64,000 nucleotides of DNA, from NCBI GenBank assembly GCA_020091685.1, contig CM034601.1, positions 39,587,315-39,651,314 on the forward strand. Reading direction: 5' to 3'. Numbering within the stretch: position 1 is the first letter of the stretch; the number at the start of each line of letters is the position of its first letter. A program made the translations under genes and the position numbers. This stretch comes from Lutjanus erythropterus (lineage: Eukaryota > Chordata > Actinopteri > Lutjaniformes > Lutjanidae). Under the pieces are notes generated by a model, which was given only the letters and a program-made list of their open reading frames with translations, was not told the DNA's origin and made no database searches. This document shows, in pieces, positions 32,535 through 46,690 of this stretch.

Positions 32535-33575
32535 GATTAGAGTTAAAGATGTTCATGTTGCTGGGCAGTCTCTTCTCATGATGACATGACTTCTCAACTT
32601 TAACATGCCACAAAGTTAAAATTAAGAGGAGGAAAAGAGGGGGAAAAATGTGATTTAAATATTGTGATTAGCCCTACTTTTTGTCATATCTCCAGTTTTT
32701 CATGACTCTGACCATCAGTTTGTTCCTAATGGCTTTATATCATTAGGTTCTGTATCATTAGTGTGTTTTAGAGAGATCAATGTAAAGCCCTCAATGCCTC
32801 CTCTGCAGTTTTAATGGATGGAACAATTTATTTATTGATTTCATTGTTTGCCATGGGTCCTAATTTAAAGTATCACACACTATCAAGGGTGTAGGAGCCC
32901 TGTCAGCCATTCTGAAAGAGACATGACAGATTCTGTGATGGTTGTAGTTTATTCTTCAGTAGTCCTGTATGTTAGGATGAGGGTTAAATATCAGAGGCAT
33001 ATTTCTGTCAGTGATCTGTGAGATGGCAAACTGACAGCATGGTTAACAAAATGACAACATGTTATAATGTTATAGAAAATAATATTGTATTATGTGGTGT
33101 TTTATCCTTTGCACAAACTGTCTGTCTCACGTTGCGTGTCTGTGTGTGTTAATGCAATTCTGTGTTCAGTACATTCATCCTTCAGTCATGTGAGTGACAT
33201 TAAAACTGTCAAATCAAGCACGTTTCTCCATGTTGATCCAGTGTGTGAGTGGCAGCTTGCCATCCATCTTTTTTGGAATGTTAAGGAGGTAAAACCGTGG
33301 CATGTGATCTGCAGCACACTTCTGCTCTCCTCAAATATTCAGCTTTTCAGGTTAAAGGAGCAGTCCTTCCCCATCTCAGTGCTGCCAAAGTTAGGATAGA
33401 GTTTTAAAGGGCCATACCGGGGATATTTGTGTTCCATCACTGCTGAACATTTTCCAAAGTTAATATACGTTTTTACTTTCTGTAGCTGGAGAACACTAGG
33501 GTGCTAATTTGCTTAGTATGGCTATTACTGCATGACTGTTATGGCTGTGTAAGCTACACCACACAGTGCTCTATA

Positions 33576-34180
33576 ACAAAGGCTCCCAACCTTTTTTCCT
33601 TGGAGCCCCTCCTACTTGTATCTAAGGAAAGCTGAGCCTAGTCATTCAAAATTTATATTTATACTTTTATACTGTTCATATTTTTTCAAATATTTTCTAT
33701 TTGTTTATATTGTTTGGTTACTTATTTTTAATTTAAGTTTCTTTCTATTTTTGCCATGCAATTTGCTGCTGTAACACTGCAATGTTCTGCTCTGTGGGAC
33801 TAAAAAAGGATTATCTTATCTTAAATTTACTGTCCAAATTCAACATCAATTCTAATTGTTTTCATTCTTAGAACGTCAACCTTTGGTAAATATCTTTTTT
33901 CGAATGTAAGTTTGCATTTTTTTTTCTCATAACAACCCGGCAGAGTAGCTGATACACACTCATCATTACCAAAAGAAGAATAATGATTCATCATCACAGA
34001 GCTGAGAGGTCACAGAGTTATGGTCGTAGTAGTCAAATAATTTTATGTGTCTAGACTTTTGTATAAATTGTGATTTTAGTTGACATGTGCAAATCTGCTT
34101 TTGAGGAACAAAGTCTTGGGGACCTCCTCTGATTTCTGGTGCCCACCTAAGGGGGCCTAGACCCCAGGTTTGGAACCAGC
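33576..34180. mobile_element. hAT-type MITE with 'GGTTCCCAACC' ends
   Basis: ggctcccaacctttttt at the left and aggtttggaaccagc at the right are inverted. Flanking 8-mers gctctata (33568-33575) and gctctatc (34181-34188) differ by one base. Confidence 0.7.
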
Positions 34181-34459
34181 GCTCTATCAGATAACATAGT
34201 CGTGGATTTGACCATGTTGTGAGTGTGATTTTTAAGAAATGTTGCAAAAGATACACTTCATTAGGAATTTATTACAAGTTCTTTCTTTTGAAGAGGCCAT
34301 AAATAAGTGATTTATCATAATTTGATTTCATTAATTTAAACTTTATCATCACAACATACTGCAGAAATACAGAAACTGGAAAGTAACTTACATTGATGGG
34401 ATGTCAAAGAGGTTTTATAAAACTGATGAACTCTAAGTTATTGTTCATGTTCATGGAGG

Positions 34460-34935
34460 GTACTGTATAACATTCATTCCCAGACACTATGAAGACTATG
34501 GAAGAAATTCTGTGGATTTATGATTTATTTTTGCTGTCAACTTTTCATTAAGTATTTAAATTTGCACATTGCTTTACTGATGAGAGGACAAAAATGAGAG
34601 GCTGTTAATTCTACCTAAGTGCACTTATTTTGTTTTGTTTATGAAGGAGGCTAAATATCCTGTATTGTTTTCCAGATGAGAGGAATTAAAAACAATGACA
34701 TGTTCCGCTAACTCATCCTAAGCATTTATTTCTCATTTATAAAATATTTAACATGTATATGTTTTCAGTAACATGTGCTAATATAACATATGGTGATGAG
34801 GAAATGGCAGTAGAAATGGTCAGGAATCTTAATTTATGCACAAGGTAAATCTCCCAAGATTTATTGATAAGGCCTGTTGTGAATTGGTTGTGATGGAAAT
34901 GTGTCCCCAGAAAAAAAGTGTGTGAAACACTGCTG
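34460..34935. repeat. Dispersed repeat copy (family of 14411)
   Basis: Shares 'cattcccag', 'gactatggaagaaattctg' and 'atatggtgatgaggaaatgg' with 14411-15120 and 47069-47480. Confidence 0.6.
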
Positions 34936-35387
34936 TATAATGTGATATTTTAGACAAAGGTTTGGACAAGTCTTTACAAGCTTTGTCGTGTGTGTCGCCT
35001 GCAGCAGACAGCTGTGTTCTGTGTTTCTTCACTGATGACCTTCCTTCAGAACACAGACAAATTAGTTAGACTACAGAAAATTTGCTTAGTGACCACTTGG
35101 ACTGTTACCATCTGTGAGGTCGCAGCCCCTCCAGAGTCTCCCTGTACTTCCATGTAGGAAATATTTGAGTGTGAATGAGAACCCCCTACAGATTAGAGGC
35201 CGAGGGGCCCACTGGGTTTGATTCAGAGCCTAGAAATTCCTCTCACTGCTCGGCTCCTCTGTCATATAAACACTTCTCGCTCCACTTTTACCACTTTCTT
35301 CCAGCTTCTGCCTCTTTCCCTCTCGTTCTCTCACTCACAACTTTTGAATCCATTTTTATCAGTTGCTTCTCCAATTATTGTTAATGA

Positions 35388-35930
35388 TGTAGGGCTGCAA
35401 CTAACAATTATTCTTATTGTCGATTAATCTGTTGATCATTTTCTCAATTCACTGATTAATTAGTTAATCCTGTTACAATCTTGTCAGTTGAAAAATAGGT
35501 CCAAACGTGAAGCATTTGTAGCAGTATTTGCTGTCGTCCCTGTGTTTTGGCCTGTTTTTCAAGTCTTTCCTGTCACTGTTATTTTCATTATCGATCAGTC
35601 TGTTGATTGAAAATATGTCCAAACATGGACCTATTTTCCCACCTTTGACCTATTGACCTATTTTCCAAGCCTCTTCTCCATTAATGGATTAGTTTTGTTG
35701 GTCCATAAAATGTCAGAAAATGGTAAAAAAAAAATGTGGATCAAAGTCCAAGATGACGTCCTCAAATGTCTTGTTTTGTCCACATCTCAAATATATTCAG
35801 TTTACTGTCAGAGATAAGTAAATAAAGAAGAAAATATTCACATTTAAGAAGCTGAAATCAGAGAATTCTGACTTTTTTCAGGTTTTCCAGTCTTTGAAGA
35901 AGGGGGGAGGCCAGAAAAAGTTTAGGAACC
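35388..35930. repeat. Dispersed 'AGGGCTGCAACTAACAATTA' repeat
   Basis: Starts agggctgcaactaacaatta and contains 'gtccaagatgacgtcctcaa'. The same family occurs at 2819 and 30838. Confidence 0.65.
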
Positions 35931-36242
35931 ATTGCTGTAAGAAAAACAAGTAAGAAAAGTTAACTGATGGAAAGTAAAGTCACACACACGTGTGGGAAAC
36001 CAGGCAGCGGTGATAACATTCTCCTTCCCGTAAAGCTTCTGACAAAAATCCTCAATCCCTGTCATGCACCTCCCATTGGGTGTGCATGATGGGGGTGGCA
36101 GCACCCCCTAAAATCTTAAAAACATCAGCTAACAAGAAGTTAAACGTGTCCTTTCCTTTTTGTCCTGGGATATATTCTGTTGATGTAGTCCACCAGCATT
36201 TGTGGTGGAAATCAAATATCTGCGTTGTTTCTAGGTTGTACC

Positions 36243-36244
<2 letters not shown>

Positions 36245-36302
<58 letters not shown>
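36245..36302. repeat. (ATT)n microsatellite
   Basis: About 19 uninterrupted ATT units. Confidence 0.97.
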
Positions 36303-36382
36303 TTACACTTCTATGTGGCAGAAACTAAATATGTAACTGAGAACAGCTACAATGTAAATTTGTCTGTAATAAAACACATTTA

Positions 36383-36746
36383 GGGCGCACGTGGTGCAGT
36401 GGTGCAGTGCTGCCTCACAGCAAGAAGGTCCTGAGTTCGATCCCCAGTTCTCCGGCCCTGGCTTTCTGTGCGGAGTTTGCATGTTCTCCCGTGTCTGCGT
36501 GGGTTCTCCGGTTCTCCGGCTTCCTCCCACAGTCCAAAGACATGCATGCTAGGTTAACTGGTGACTCTAAATGCCCGTAGGTGTGAATGTGAGTGTGAGT
36601 GGTTGTCTGTCTCTATGTGTCAGTCCTGTGATGAACTGGCGACTTGTCCAGGGTGAACCGCCTCTCGCCCAATGTCAGCTGGGATAGGCTCCAGCAGCCC
36701 GCGACCCTTACGGAATAAGCGGTTACAGAAAATGAATGAATGAGTG
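36383..36746 (+). mobile_element. tRNA-headed SINE with L2-like tail and 15-bp target duplication
   Basis: The head carries a polymerase III box B (gagttcgatcccc near 36432). The 3' part 'gtccagggtgaaccg...gggataggctccagc' is the L2-type LINE tail, ending in AATGA repeats. The 15-mer aataaaacacattta flanks it exactly on both sides (36368-36382, 36747-36761), so it was retroposed by a LINE. Confidence 0.92.
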
Positions 36747-38999
36747 AATAAAACACATTTATGCATTAGTGGTGTAAGAAAATATCAAAAATATTAAGAA
36801 TTGCAATATTATATTTTATGATACTGTATTGATTCTCAAAAACACTGTATTGTGATATTTTGAAACATGCAAAGGTTTGATTCAGTGGTTAATTTTGTGT
36901 TGTGTTTAAATCCCTTTTTAAAACTCAAATATTCTGCATATGGTGGTGTGTTCTTTATATAATGACAGTTTTTCTAAAATTAGATTTTAAAGAATAGCAA
37001 TATGTCAACTTGCTTGCAGTATTTCAAGATATCACAATGTATTGAATCATAAGCCCAGTATCCTGATGTGTTGTAGCACCATATTCTTGTCATACACATG
37101 CATGGTTCTGATTTATAAATCTGTCATTGTGGAAATGGCTGCAGATACACTAATACTGAGAAGTTCAAGTGTTGTAGCCTCAGAACACCCAGATCTGCAC
37201 CACTAAATTTATTAAACTTGTATCAAATGTTGCACACCTTTTGAACTACAAGGGTTCAAGGCACAGTGAGAACTGAGTGGAAGTAGATTGTGATCAACCT
37301 GTATGGGTTTTTCAGTGGCTGATGCTGATGTTCAGAGAGAAGTGTGGTAATATAAAATATCAAGACAAAGAAAAGTTGTGTATTTCTTTTATTGCATGCA
37401 CATTACAGTCCAATATACTGAAATACTAGAATACATACTGTTGTATATGTGATACATACTGTTGATTTCAGAGCATGACTGGTAGTTCAACTATATTATA
37501 CTGTACTTTATAACATCATACATATTTAACAGTTGCCAATAATGGTTTTAGGTTAGATTTGCAGTCATTTATGATTAACTGGAGAAAATAATTAGTAAAG
37601 ACATTTACTAAATGAGGACATTTAGACGGAATATCCTTCAGGAATATTTATTTGTTGGTTGCATAAAACTGATAAATTATGAAATCATCACATTTTTAAT
37701 GGATTATTTTGACAGTATTTTACAGTATTTAAATCAATATGCAAAACAATTATTAACATATTTGATTTTTGAATAAAAAATGAATCAAGTGATTAAAGAG
37801 AATGCAGTGACTCTTAAATTAAATACTTAAATAATATACTGTAAATTCTCAAATGGTGTGACCATATGATTATCATGTAGAATATGATGCATTGCTGTAG
37901 ATTAATCTAGCCAACAGTTTATAAACACATTAAATTTATCTCAACCCTAAAATTCCACAGCAGTAAAATGCAGCATACAAAAAAGAATGAAACTATTAAA
38001 AGTATTTTGATTAATGAAATAATTTTAAATGGAAAAAATGCATAAGCCTCTCAAATATGAAATGTTCCTGCTTTTCTCCATTATTTATCATATTAAACTG
38101 AATATATTTGTGTTTGAAAACTGACAAGACATTTAAAGACAACCTCAAACTCTGAGAAAACTTTGAGAAACTGATGGACATTTTTCACTATTTTCTGACA
38201 TTTTATATGTGCAGTCTTGGATTAAACATGACCATTATATTTAGTCTTTGCTGTTATTTGATATCTGATAATAAATAAAAGATTTTGTACAGAGGCAAGT
38301 CAAAATTGACTTTGGACAAGTACAAAAAAAATAGTAACATCGAAGCCTGCATTAATGGAACAGTAATATTGATCTAAAAACATTAGATATAGTTGGAAAT
38401 CACTGTCAGGGAACTGTACATTTTGCTTTAATACTGACATACTTTTGTCTTTCAGTATGTTTACTGGTAGTGGGGTATTTTCACAGAGGTTGATATCAGT
38501 ACTCTGATATTGTTTAAGGATGTTTAAGGAAGATGGGCTTGTGGGTAACCTGTGTGTGTGACTGACTCTAGCAGGTCTGGTGAGAAAATGAGATTTTCCT
38601 GGTGTGTGGGGGGTAGAAATGTTACATTAGTCAGCCATAAAGTTTGTAAATAAGCTCAGGTTGCAGTGTAACCATGAAAAGCTGTGTTGTGTTTGCTGCC
38701 ACAGAAAAGAAATAAAAAGTCCCTGTTTATGTAATGTTGGCACAGCGTCTTCCTGTGAAAAGCTAGTTAGCAGCTACAGCTCAGGCTAAAGACAAGTTAA
38801 AAAGCCTAAAACCAGAGTCTCTGAAAGAGGGAGAGAGGTGTGGAGCTGGAAATCATGGGTACAAACGTGATCATACGATTGATCATCTGTTCTCTTGTGA
38901 TGTTTTTTTTTAAAATATTACATCAGTGACTCGTAGCTGCTAACTAGCTAGCTTTGAACATGTTGAACTTTTCTATAGCAGCAAATAGAGCCCAGTACC

Positions 39000-39820
39000 A
39001 AAACAGTTAGATGTTGTATAAAACATAAATAGAAACAGAATGAAATGATTTGCACAACTTTTTGACCTATATTCAATTGAAAACTGTACAGAAAGAAAGA
39101 AAGACAAGATATTTTATGTTCAAACTGATAAACTTAATTGGTTTTTGTGAATTTGATGCCTGCATCATGTTCCAAAAAAGTTGGGACAGGAGCATGTTTA
39201 CTACTGTGACACAGTAGCAGTGTCAGTGTTTGTGAACTGAGGACACTAATTGTTGAAGTTTTGAAAGTGATATTCTTTCTCATTCTTGCTTGATATACAA
39301 CTTCAGGTGCTCAACAGTCCGGGGTCTCTGTTGTCGTATTTTGTGCTTCATAATGCACCACACATTTTCAATGGGAGACAGGTCTGGACTGCAGGCAGGT
39401 CAGTTTAGTACCTGAACTCTTTTACTATGAAGACACGCTGCTGGAACACGTGCACAATATGTGTGACATTGTCTTGCTGAAATAAGCAGGGACATCTCTG
39501 AAAAAGACGTTACTTGTATGGCAGCATTTGTTGCTCCAAAACCTGTATGTATCTACCTTTCAGCATTAATGGAGCCTTCACAGATGTGACTGTTACCCAT
39601 GATGCCATGGTCATTAACACGCTGCCATACCATCATAGCTGCTGTCTTTTGAAGTTAGTGCCGGTCCAGTCTGAATGGTCCTTCTCTTCTTTAACCCAGA
39701 GGACATGACATCCATGATTTCTGAAAACAATCTGAAGACCACAGCACATTTTTCCATTTTGCCTCAGTCCATCTCAGATGAGTAAAGCAGAGATGTGTGT
39801 GTGTGTCTCTGCAGGTGATG
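39000..39820. mobile_element. Dispersed DNA-transposon remnant (family of 55790)
   Basis: Contains 'gaatgaaatgatttgcac', 'aaaaaagttgggacagg' and an inverted 'gtgcttcataatgcacca' block. Matches 55790-56600 and 3600-3860 in parts. Confidence 0.6.
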
Positions 39821-40415
39821 ACCACTGCCCTGCATTTGTATATCTATGACTGTGCCCTTATTGGTTTAAGTTTTTCCTCATTTTTTAAAAAAGTTTTTAT
39901 TACAGTAACATACTTGTTTTACAGTGTAATGAGTTTTGAGTTCCATATTTAAATTAAAATAGTTCAGATTTGCAACATATTTGGTGGAAAAAATCAGAAT
40001 GAAAACTTTTAACTAACCATAATGTAACCAGAGCTTAGGCCTCACAGACTTGTTTTTTTTTTTTCTTTCAGCTTCACATATTTGTCTCTTTACTCCTGCT
40101 TTTCTGTGCACAGGGAAACATGGACACAGAGGACAAATGTTTAGAGAAGGTGGAGGGACCTCTGCATTCTGCACAAAATAAAACATTTGCCATCTGCAGG
40201 CATTATCTGCCTGTGTATCTGAAACATGACATTCGATGGAAGAGGAGAGAGTGCAGCATAGATTTTGAAAGTGAAGTCTCAGTGGTTTCTGGAGCTGAGG
40301 GCTTTAACTGCTGGGCACAACTCTTGCAGTATGTTCTCTGGATTTATGAAAGACTGATAACTCATGTGGGCGAGACAAGGTCAATCATTCCATCTGAAGT
40401 ACTCCTACAGAAAAA

Positions 40416-40620
40416 TATAGGGATGCACCGATACCGATACCAGCATCAGTCTGATACTGTCCTCATGTACTCATCCTCATACTCATAAAGCTGCTCTCAT
40501 ACCTCAGACCTGATACTACTTTCTGAAAAGCTGCTCACCACAAGCAATTAGATCAAACATCTAAAGAACCAACATGGCACAGAGTTCAAGGAGTTTGATA
40601 ATGCTTATCCTCTTTTCTAG
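40416..40620 (+). mobile_element. hAT-family 'TAGGGATGCACCGATACCGA' fragment
   Basis: Starts tagggatgcaccgataccga. A related terminus in inverse orientation ends acatcccta at 43387. No matching target duplication, so they may be separate fragments. Confidence 0.5.
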
Positions 40621-43016
40621 CGCATGCTGTCATTATCAGCCAGACACTCGTTGACCTCAAAATCATTCAGAAATGGCCACAGCTCCTTTGGGAACTTTTC
40701 AGTCCCTCCAGGATTTCGTGGGCTTTTTCGGGATTGTTTCATAACAACTTTTCTAAAAAAATAAAAAAAATGGCTATGTTTTTAGGCAGTTTTTGCAATG
40801 AAATGAAAATGCGTGACCAAGTGAAAATTGCAGACGGCAACTTGTTCCAGGGAGAATAAAACCTCACTCTGTTCTGAATTTACTAACTAACTTCACCAAA
40901 AATGCTCAGAATGACAAAAAATACAGAAATCTGATTTATTTCTAAATGAAGAAGTGCACCAGGGGGATATTATACAAAGAAGCAAAATCTTTTTGGAGCT
41001 TTAACTCAGTCAAAACAGCACAAAATTATCAAATGAAAGTGCACAGAGTGTTGATAAATGTCAGTAATACTGACAAATGTTGTGTTCTTTTCAGTTGCAG
41101 TGAAAAAAAAAATCTAGAAACATAGTGAATAATAAAACAAAAACTTCGATATTATTAATTATTATTTATATTATGGTCATTTAAGTATATCGATTTTTAT
41201 TTCTCCCCTTGACTGATTGAAAATATATTTAGATGAGCATAATCTCTTTAAGGGGTGCATTGATGAATTGAAAACTGGCCGTCAGGGTTTTCTGTAGACC
41301 GAGGTTTTGTCTTTAAAGGGTTTGTTTTGTCTGACGAACAGCCCAGAGATATTAAGTTTTCCATAATATGAAGCAAAAAACAGCAAATCTTCATATATGA
41401 GAAGCTGGAAACTGGATGTCCACACTAGCAGGGAGGCTCTTGGAATGGCATTATTTTAATTAGGCTATTGTTTTTTTCTGATGATTATTTTCTTGAATAA
41501 TCATTGGTTTATAAAATATGAGAAGGCCAGAATGTTGGTGTTGAAAATCCAACATGTCTGTCATGATAATGTTGGGCTCTGGGAGGAGCTACAGGCTCAC
41601 CTGTGCTGCTGCAGTCAGCTACACACAGGTGAACTCAGTCTGCTCTCAGTCAGTGCTCCTATAATAACTTGCTTGCTAAGAGCATCTAAAAGTGAATTAT
41701 TATGTAATGTTAATCAGTTTTGTAATGACACATTTGTTAGTTCTATTTATGACTAATTCCAGTGTTTACCTGATGTTTGAATTTTAAGTGTTTGATGATT
41801 AGGGATAGTTAGATGGTCAAGATGAGTAAATTTTTCTCTATGTAATGAATACAGACCCGCCACCTGACAAAGATAAAGAGGACGTTCATGTCAAATAGTT
41901 CCTTTTTTGTGGAATCTGCTACCTCTTTTTCCCTTCCTATGCCTTGTGTATGATCCCAAGTCTCCAGCCTTTTCTGGCTAGGTTATACCTCGGCCTGAGC
42001 GATATGCAAAATAGTCATATTGCGATTATTTTGACAGACATTGTAATTGTGATATGATTTTGATTGCAACAGGAATGGTAACTTTTGCATTTAATTTTCC
42101 CTGAAAAAAACTGGAATGATGATGATGATGTAATTTTTTTTTTTTTTTCTGGGGTCTGTACCAAACAAGCGTGTCCCCTTACACTACATATGGAGAATGG
42201 CTGGGGTAAAGAGGGAATAGAATAGAAAAAGAAACATAAGGCTGTTTTGGGTGAATTTCCTCAGCAGTGACCATCAGTGTGGCCTTCACAGAGCTAAACT
42301 GAAGTTGCTCAATGAGAGATTAAAAGCTGTGGTAGAACTGGGCAGCACCCAGGGGCTGAATCTGAAGCAGGGAGTTTCCTGACAGAGAAAGTAACTGAAC
42401 TTCTCTCAGATGAACATGCTTTTATTGTTTGAACAGCATCATTATGAAGTAAATATGTGGTAAAACAAGCTCTTCATTTTTTCCATTGTGTAAAATTTCG
42501 GGAGCTTTCTTGTTGAACCTGATTTCTGTCACTTCTCCCGGTCAGTTCAAATACCTGAGGTTGTGTTCCTGTGTATGTCATTACACCACCCAGCCTGAGT
42601 CATATCTGCCTTTCTACTTGCTTCTGTCTCTTTCTATGTCAAACGCACGTCTGCACTCATCCTATGCCAGGTTTCATCCTGCTTAACATTATGCTAGGTC
42701 TTCTTTCTTTAGTTGAATATAATTTTTGCTCTTTACTTGTTGATCAATTATCATACAGCAGTTAAGGACATTTTGATTCAACATTCCTAGTTATTATGTC
42801 AGTATCTCAGTATTTTGCTTGTATGATTAATATAGTTTAATTTCTGTTGTTTTCAAATGTTGTTTATTGCCCTACTGAACAATTTGCATTGTGGTAAATA
42901 TTCAGCATGTTAGAATATTAACATGTTTTCATTTTAGATATTTACCTGCTGCTTGTATAAACTGTAGAGTGAATGAGGTTCAGTTGCCATATGGTAAATG
43001 GAACAAGCACTAAATA

Positions 43017-43388
43017 TAAGTCAACTCACCAGATGTACTCTGTGGGTAAACGCCTGTTGTTGGCCGCTTGTTTCAGGCAGCATTGCAGCAGACCCTGTCT
43101 GTGTTCAAAGCCCTCAGGAAACAACAACAACCTCTGAGCTAAAACCTACATGCTGAAAATGGCACCTGGGACCCTCAAAATATGGATGTAAACAAGCTAG
43201 CATTTGTTACAGTGTCTTTTGCAGTGATAGACATTTTCATGGCAGGGCTTAAAAAATGTTTGGCGAAAGCAAGTCCTCCCTACACTATGTTGCAGGAGTG
43301 ATTGGTTTAGAGCAGACCAATATAGCTGGATAGGCCAAGATAAGCCAATATTTTACTGGCTCTGTTATTTATCAGACATCCCTACTTA
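43017..43388. mobile_element. hAT-family fragment, paralogous to 48745-49130
   Basis: Shares 'ttcaaag(c)cct.aggaaacaa.aacaacct' and 'gcaccTG.ga' segments with 48745-49130. Ends tatcagacatcccta. Confidence 0.5.
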
Positions 43389-44089
43389 CCATGAAAAATT
43401 AATGAATTTCTTTGGTAAGTGATAAGGTAATAGACGCCATTATATGTTTTATTTTACTGCACTTAACATTGGTGACATATTTTGATGTCAGTTTACTTGC
43501 AGAACATATGCTGCTTCTTCATGAAGTCAGGGTAGATGGATTTCCTGAAGTTCACAAATAGGAACACTGACTTTGAGTGGCATTCCATTGAACATATTAG
43601 AAGCTTGGAAATATTAAAGTTCTTGTCTGGGATGCAGCTTATGTCCATTATAACTGCAGTTATGAGGCAGATACAACAAAAAACAGTAAAAAGCCAGCCC
43701 TGCAGCTGGCTTGTGAATATAAAGAAGGAAAAGATCCAGAGGTAAAGTGTTTAAACGAATAGCTGCAGAAGCTTTTTACAGTTTGGGCAAATGTCCAACC
43801 TGAAATGAAGCTGACAGAGCAGTTCCCTTCTCTCCCTGTCCTACTGACATACTGAGAGGAGCTGTGCTTCTTACATGACTGAGACAAGATGGCCACCAGC
43901 TGTCTGACCTGAATCAAGTCAAAGTTGCGCAGCATGGATATGAAGCAACTTATTTTTTCCAGTTAATATCAAATATGCAGAAGGGTGTGTGTGTGTGTGT
44001 GTTCCTGCTCCACAATGATTATTAAAGACATCTTTGGAAAAATCCAAGCCTCACATTGATACTGCAGTGTATCCCAGGCTGGATATTAG

Positions 44090-44450
44090 AGCTTGACATG
44101 TATTCCCGAACCTGACAGGACCTGATGAGTTTGGGTTCGTTCGGGCCTGGCCTTATTTATCGGGTTTGGGCTTTACTATTATTATTATCATTATTATCAG
44201 TAGTAGTAGTGTCGATTGTCTTTTTTCTTTCATCTTCCTTCCCAATTTTGTTCCCCCCATTGATTGTCTCTGTCACTGCCAACTCCCACTATGTGGTACA
44301 TAAGGGGAACTTGTTAAGAAAAATGAAGGGCTGTAATCGGGTTTGGGCTGAAATATGCTAATGAGGGACGGCTTTGGGTTTGGGTCCATTTCGGACAGAA
44401 TTTTGTCAAGCTTGGGCCTTGTTCGGCTCAACTTTTCAAGCCTGATTAAA
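44090..44450. mobile_element. MITE with 'GGGTTTGGGT' content
   Basis: The left end gagcttgacatgtattcccg and right end caacttttcaagcctgat are roughly inverted. The interior repeats 'gggtttggg' and 'tcgggcc' motifs known from teleost repeats. Confidence 0.5.
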
Positions 44451-44879
44451 GATCTACTGTATATAGCTGCAGGGCATGTGTCTGTCCCATGTTTTCCCGT
44501 CATGTGTGAATCAGCTGTCTGTGTCATCATGTAAAGATTTGGTGGCTGTCTTAGGCACGTGTCTAGACACTTCTGTTGACTCATGTCATTTCTTCTCCTC
44601 ATGTCTCCTGTTTATTAATCTGCTGCAGATACTTCTTGTTCAACTGGCCTGTGTTTCAGTATTTTGGATGCAAGATGGTTTTCTTCTGAAAAAACCCAAC
44701 AGAAAGGAGAGGATCTGTTTAAGGAAGTACTCTGCGATGTGATCTAGATGAAGGCATAGTCACATCACCCTGCTGTTGTTGAATCACAGTCAGTGAAAGG
44801 GGAAGTTACAGTCTGAGTATTTATCTCATTGACAGTTGGCAGAGTAAACACTGGCAAAGCGGTTACATTAGCGCACAGG

Positions 44880-45010
44880 TATGAAGGAGTGGCTCAGTAC
44901 TGAATGGCTGCCAGATCCACCTGTCTCTACCTCCCAGCCCCACCTGTTGGACTGAGGGAAGAGGGGGGGTGGAAATGGAAAGAGAGGTGCGCCGCCTCAA
45001 ACCCGCGCAA
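44880..45010. other. GC-rich patch in inferred amot intron 1
   Basis: Non-repetitive, contains ggtgcgccgcctcaaacccg and two possible donors (gtagat at 45015, gtagga at 45119). Might be an enhancer or alternative first exon; nothing decisive. Confidence 0.25.
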
Positions 45011-45689
45011 AGCAGGTAGATATTTGGAAAACAGAGAAACACAGTGAAACAGCAAATGTCGGATTACCTGCTAGTTTCTCATTCGGGTTGATTTTGATTT
45101 TCTGAGGAAGACACACAGGTAGGAGCAGTTCAAACAACTTGTGAGCCAGTTTTTGCTAGTGATTCTAAAGGAGTTGATCAGGATATTTCAGGTTTACACT
45201 GTGAAGATAAAAACAGGCTGGAAGATTTAGATATAGTAGTGTTATTTAAGGCATTCGTGTGGATACAATGAAAAAGCCCCTAATCCAGACGTTTGGGATA
45301 TAAACGATATTTCATCTTGAGCTGTAATCAAAGTCAAAGACATGTTTGTTCTTCCTGTGTGATGCCCTGAAATTCTGCTTGAGTTTAGTACAATCAATTT
45401 ATCTGTTGTCTGTTTTCTGGGTATTTGCACTCGCATTCCTCATTTCTTTTATCTCTTTCATAAATTGAATCTTCTTCAGGAACAGTAGACATGTTTTCAG
45501 CCGCAATGTCTGGTGAAAGACTAAAATCTAAACCAGAACCAAACAGTAAGCCAGTGATTAAATGAGTGATATCCAAAGAATGTGGCAGTGTAGAAAGTCA
45601 TGTATATACTTGCAACTAAAGACTGACAATTTTTTCAGAATAATTGCCATACCAGTTGAGTGTTTGTCAGAGTTTAGAGTTACAGAGGA

Positions 45690-46690
45690 CAGCCTTTATG
45701 CCTACCAAAGTCGACTTGGAAGTCGAGTATTCTCAAAAACTACTCAGAGTATTAGTTACTTTTTATTTGTTGATGTTTAATTGTCCCTCCTGGAAGTTGC
45801 AATGTTGATGATTCATATAAATTCAGCCAATCTCCATGAAATCTACATGACCTTTTCTGCAAATATGATCATTCATAGAAACTCTCCACGTAATTGTCAC
45901 ACATGGTGGTTTCGGTGAGCTGACTCAGCGTTTAATCATTTATTATTTTTTGTGGTTTTATTTCTTTATTTTACTAGGTACTGAAAAGAACACAATGTTT
46001 GCCATTGTTACTGACACCAACGCTCTGTGCACTTTTATATTTTATCATTTTGTTCTTGCTGTTTTGACTGAGTTTGGTCTCCAAAAAACATTTTGCTTCT
46101 TTGAAGAATATCCCCCAAGTGCACAAGTAAAGTAGATTTTATTAGAACTTTTCTAATCCTGAATCTTTTTGGTCCAGGATGCTTAGAACAGAATGTGGCT
46201 TTATTCTGCCTAAGACAAGTTGATTTTTGCATTATGCAAAAATTGTGACTTTTTTTGCTGCAGTTTTCACTTTCTCCTCCAATTTCATTGCAAAAACAAT
46301 TTTACATCACTGCAATATGCAGCACAATTTTTTCAGAGCAGCTGCTGCTGAAACAATCCCCCCAGAAACCTGGAGGGACTGATTAATGAATTATCAAGAG
46401 CAGTCATTTGTGTTTCTACAAATCTTTAGCTACTGCCTGCTCTGTTCTGGTCTGTGGTCACTGTCACTACTACACACCTGAACCTGTTCCAGCATTTTGT
46501 TTTTTTTTGTTTTTTTCCATCTGTATGTCCTGGTTTTCATTGGCCTGCTTGTGATCAAATAGCATTAATGGCTACAAAAATGCAGCTAAGTAGATTACAT
46601 ATTGAAATGCGTACTTAAGTACGAGTAAAAGTACAGACTTGAAAATCCCCCAAAAAACTACAGTAACTTGAATATTTGTTATAAACACCC
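45690..46690 (+). mobile_element. 'CAGTGGTGGAAAG' hAT-family copy, 5' truncated
   Basis: Shares 'ttctcaaaaactactcagag', 'tgttgatgtttaattgtcc' and the 'ttacatcaacactctgtg'-like interior with 20633-21210. Ends near cagtaacttgaatatttgtt. Confidence 0.6.

Noticed and set aside
36080..36328. Poly-tyrosine reading frame
   Set aside because: Translation of an (ATT)n microsatellite.
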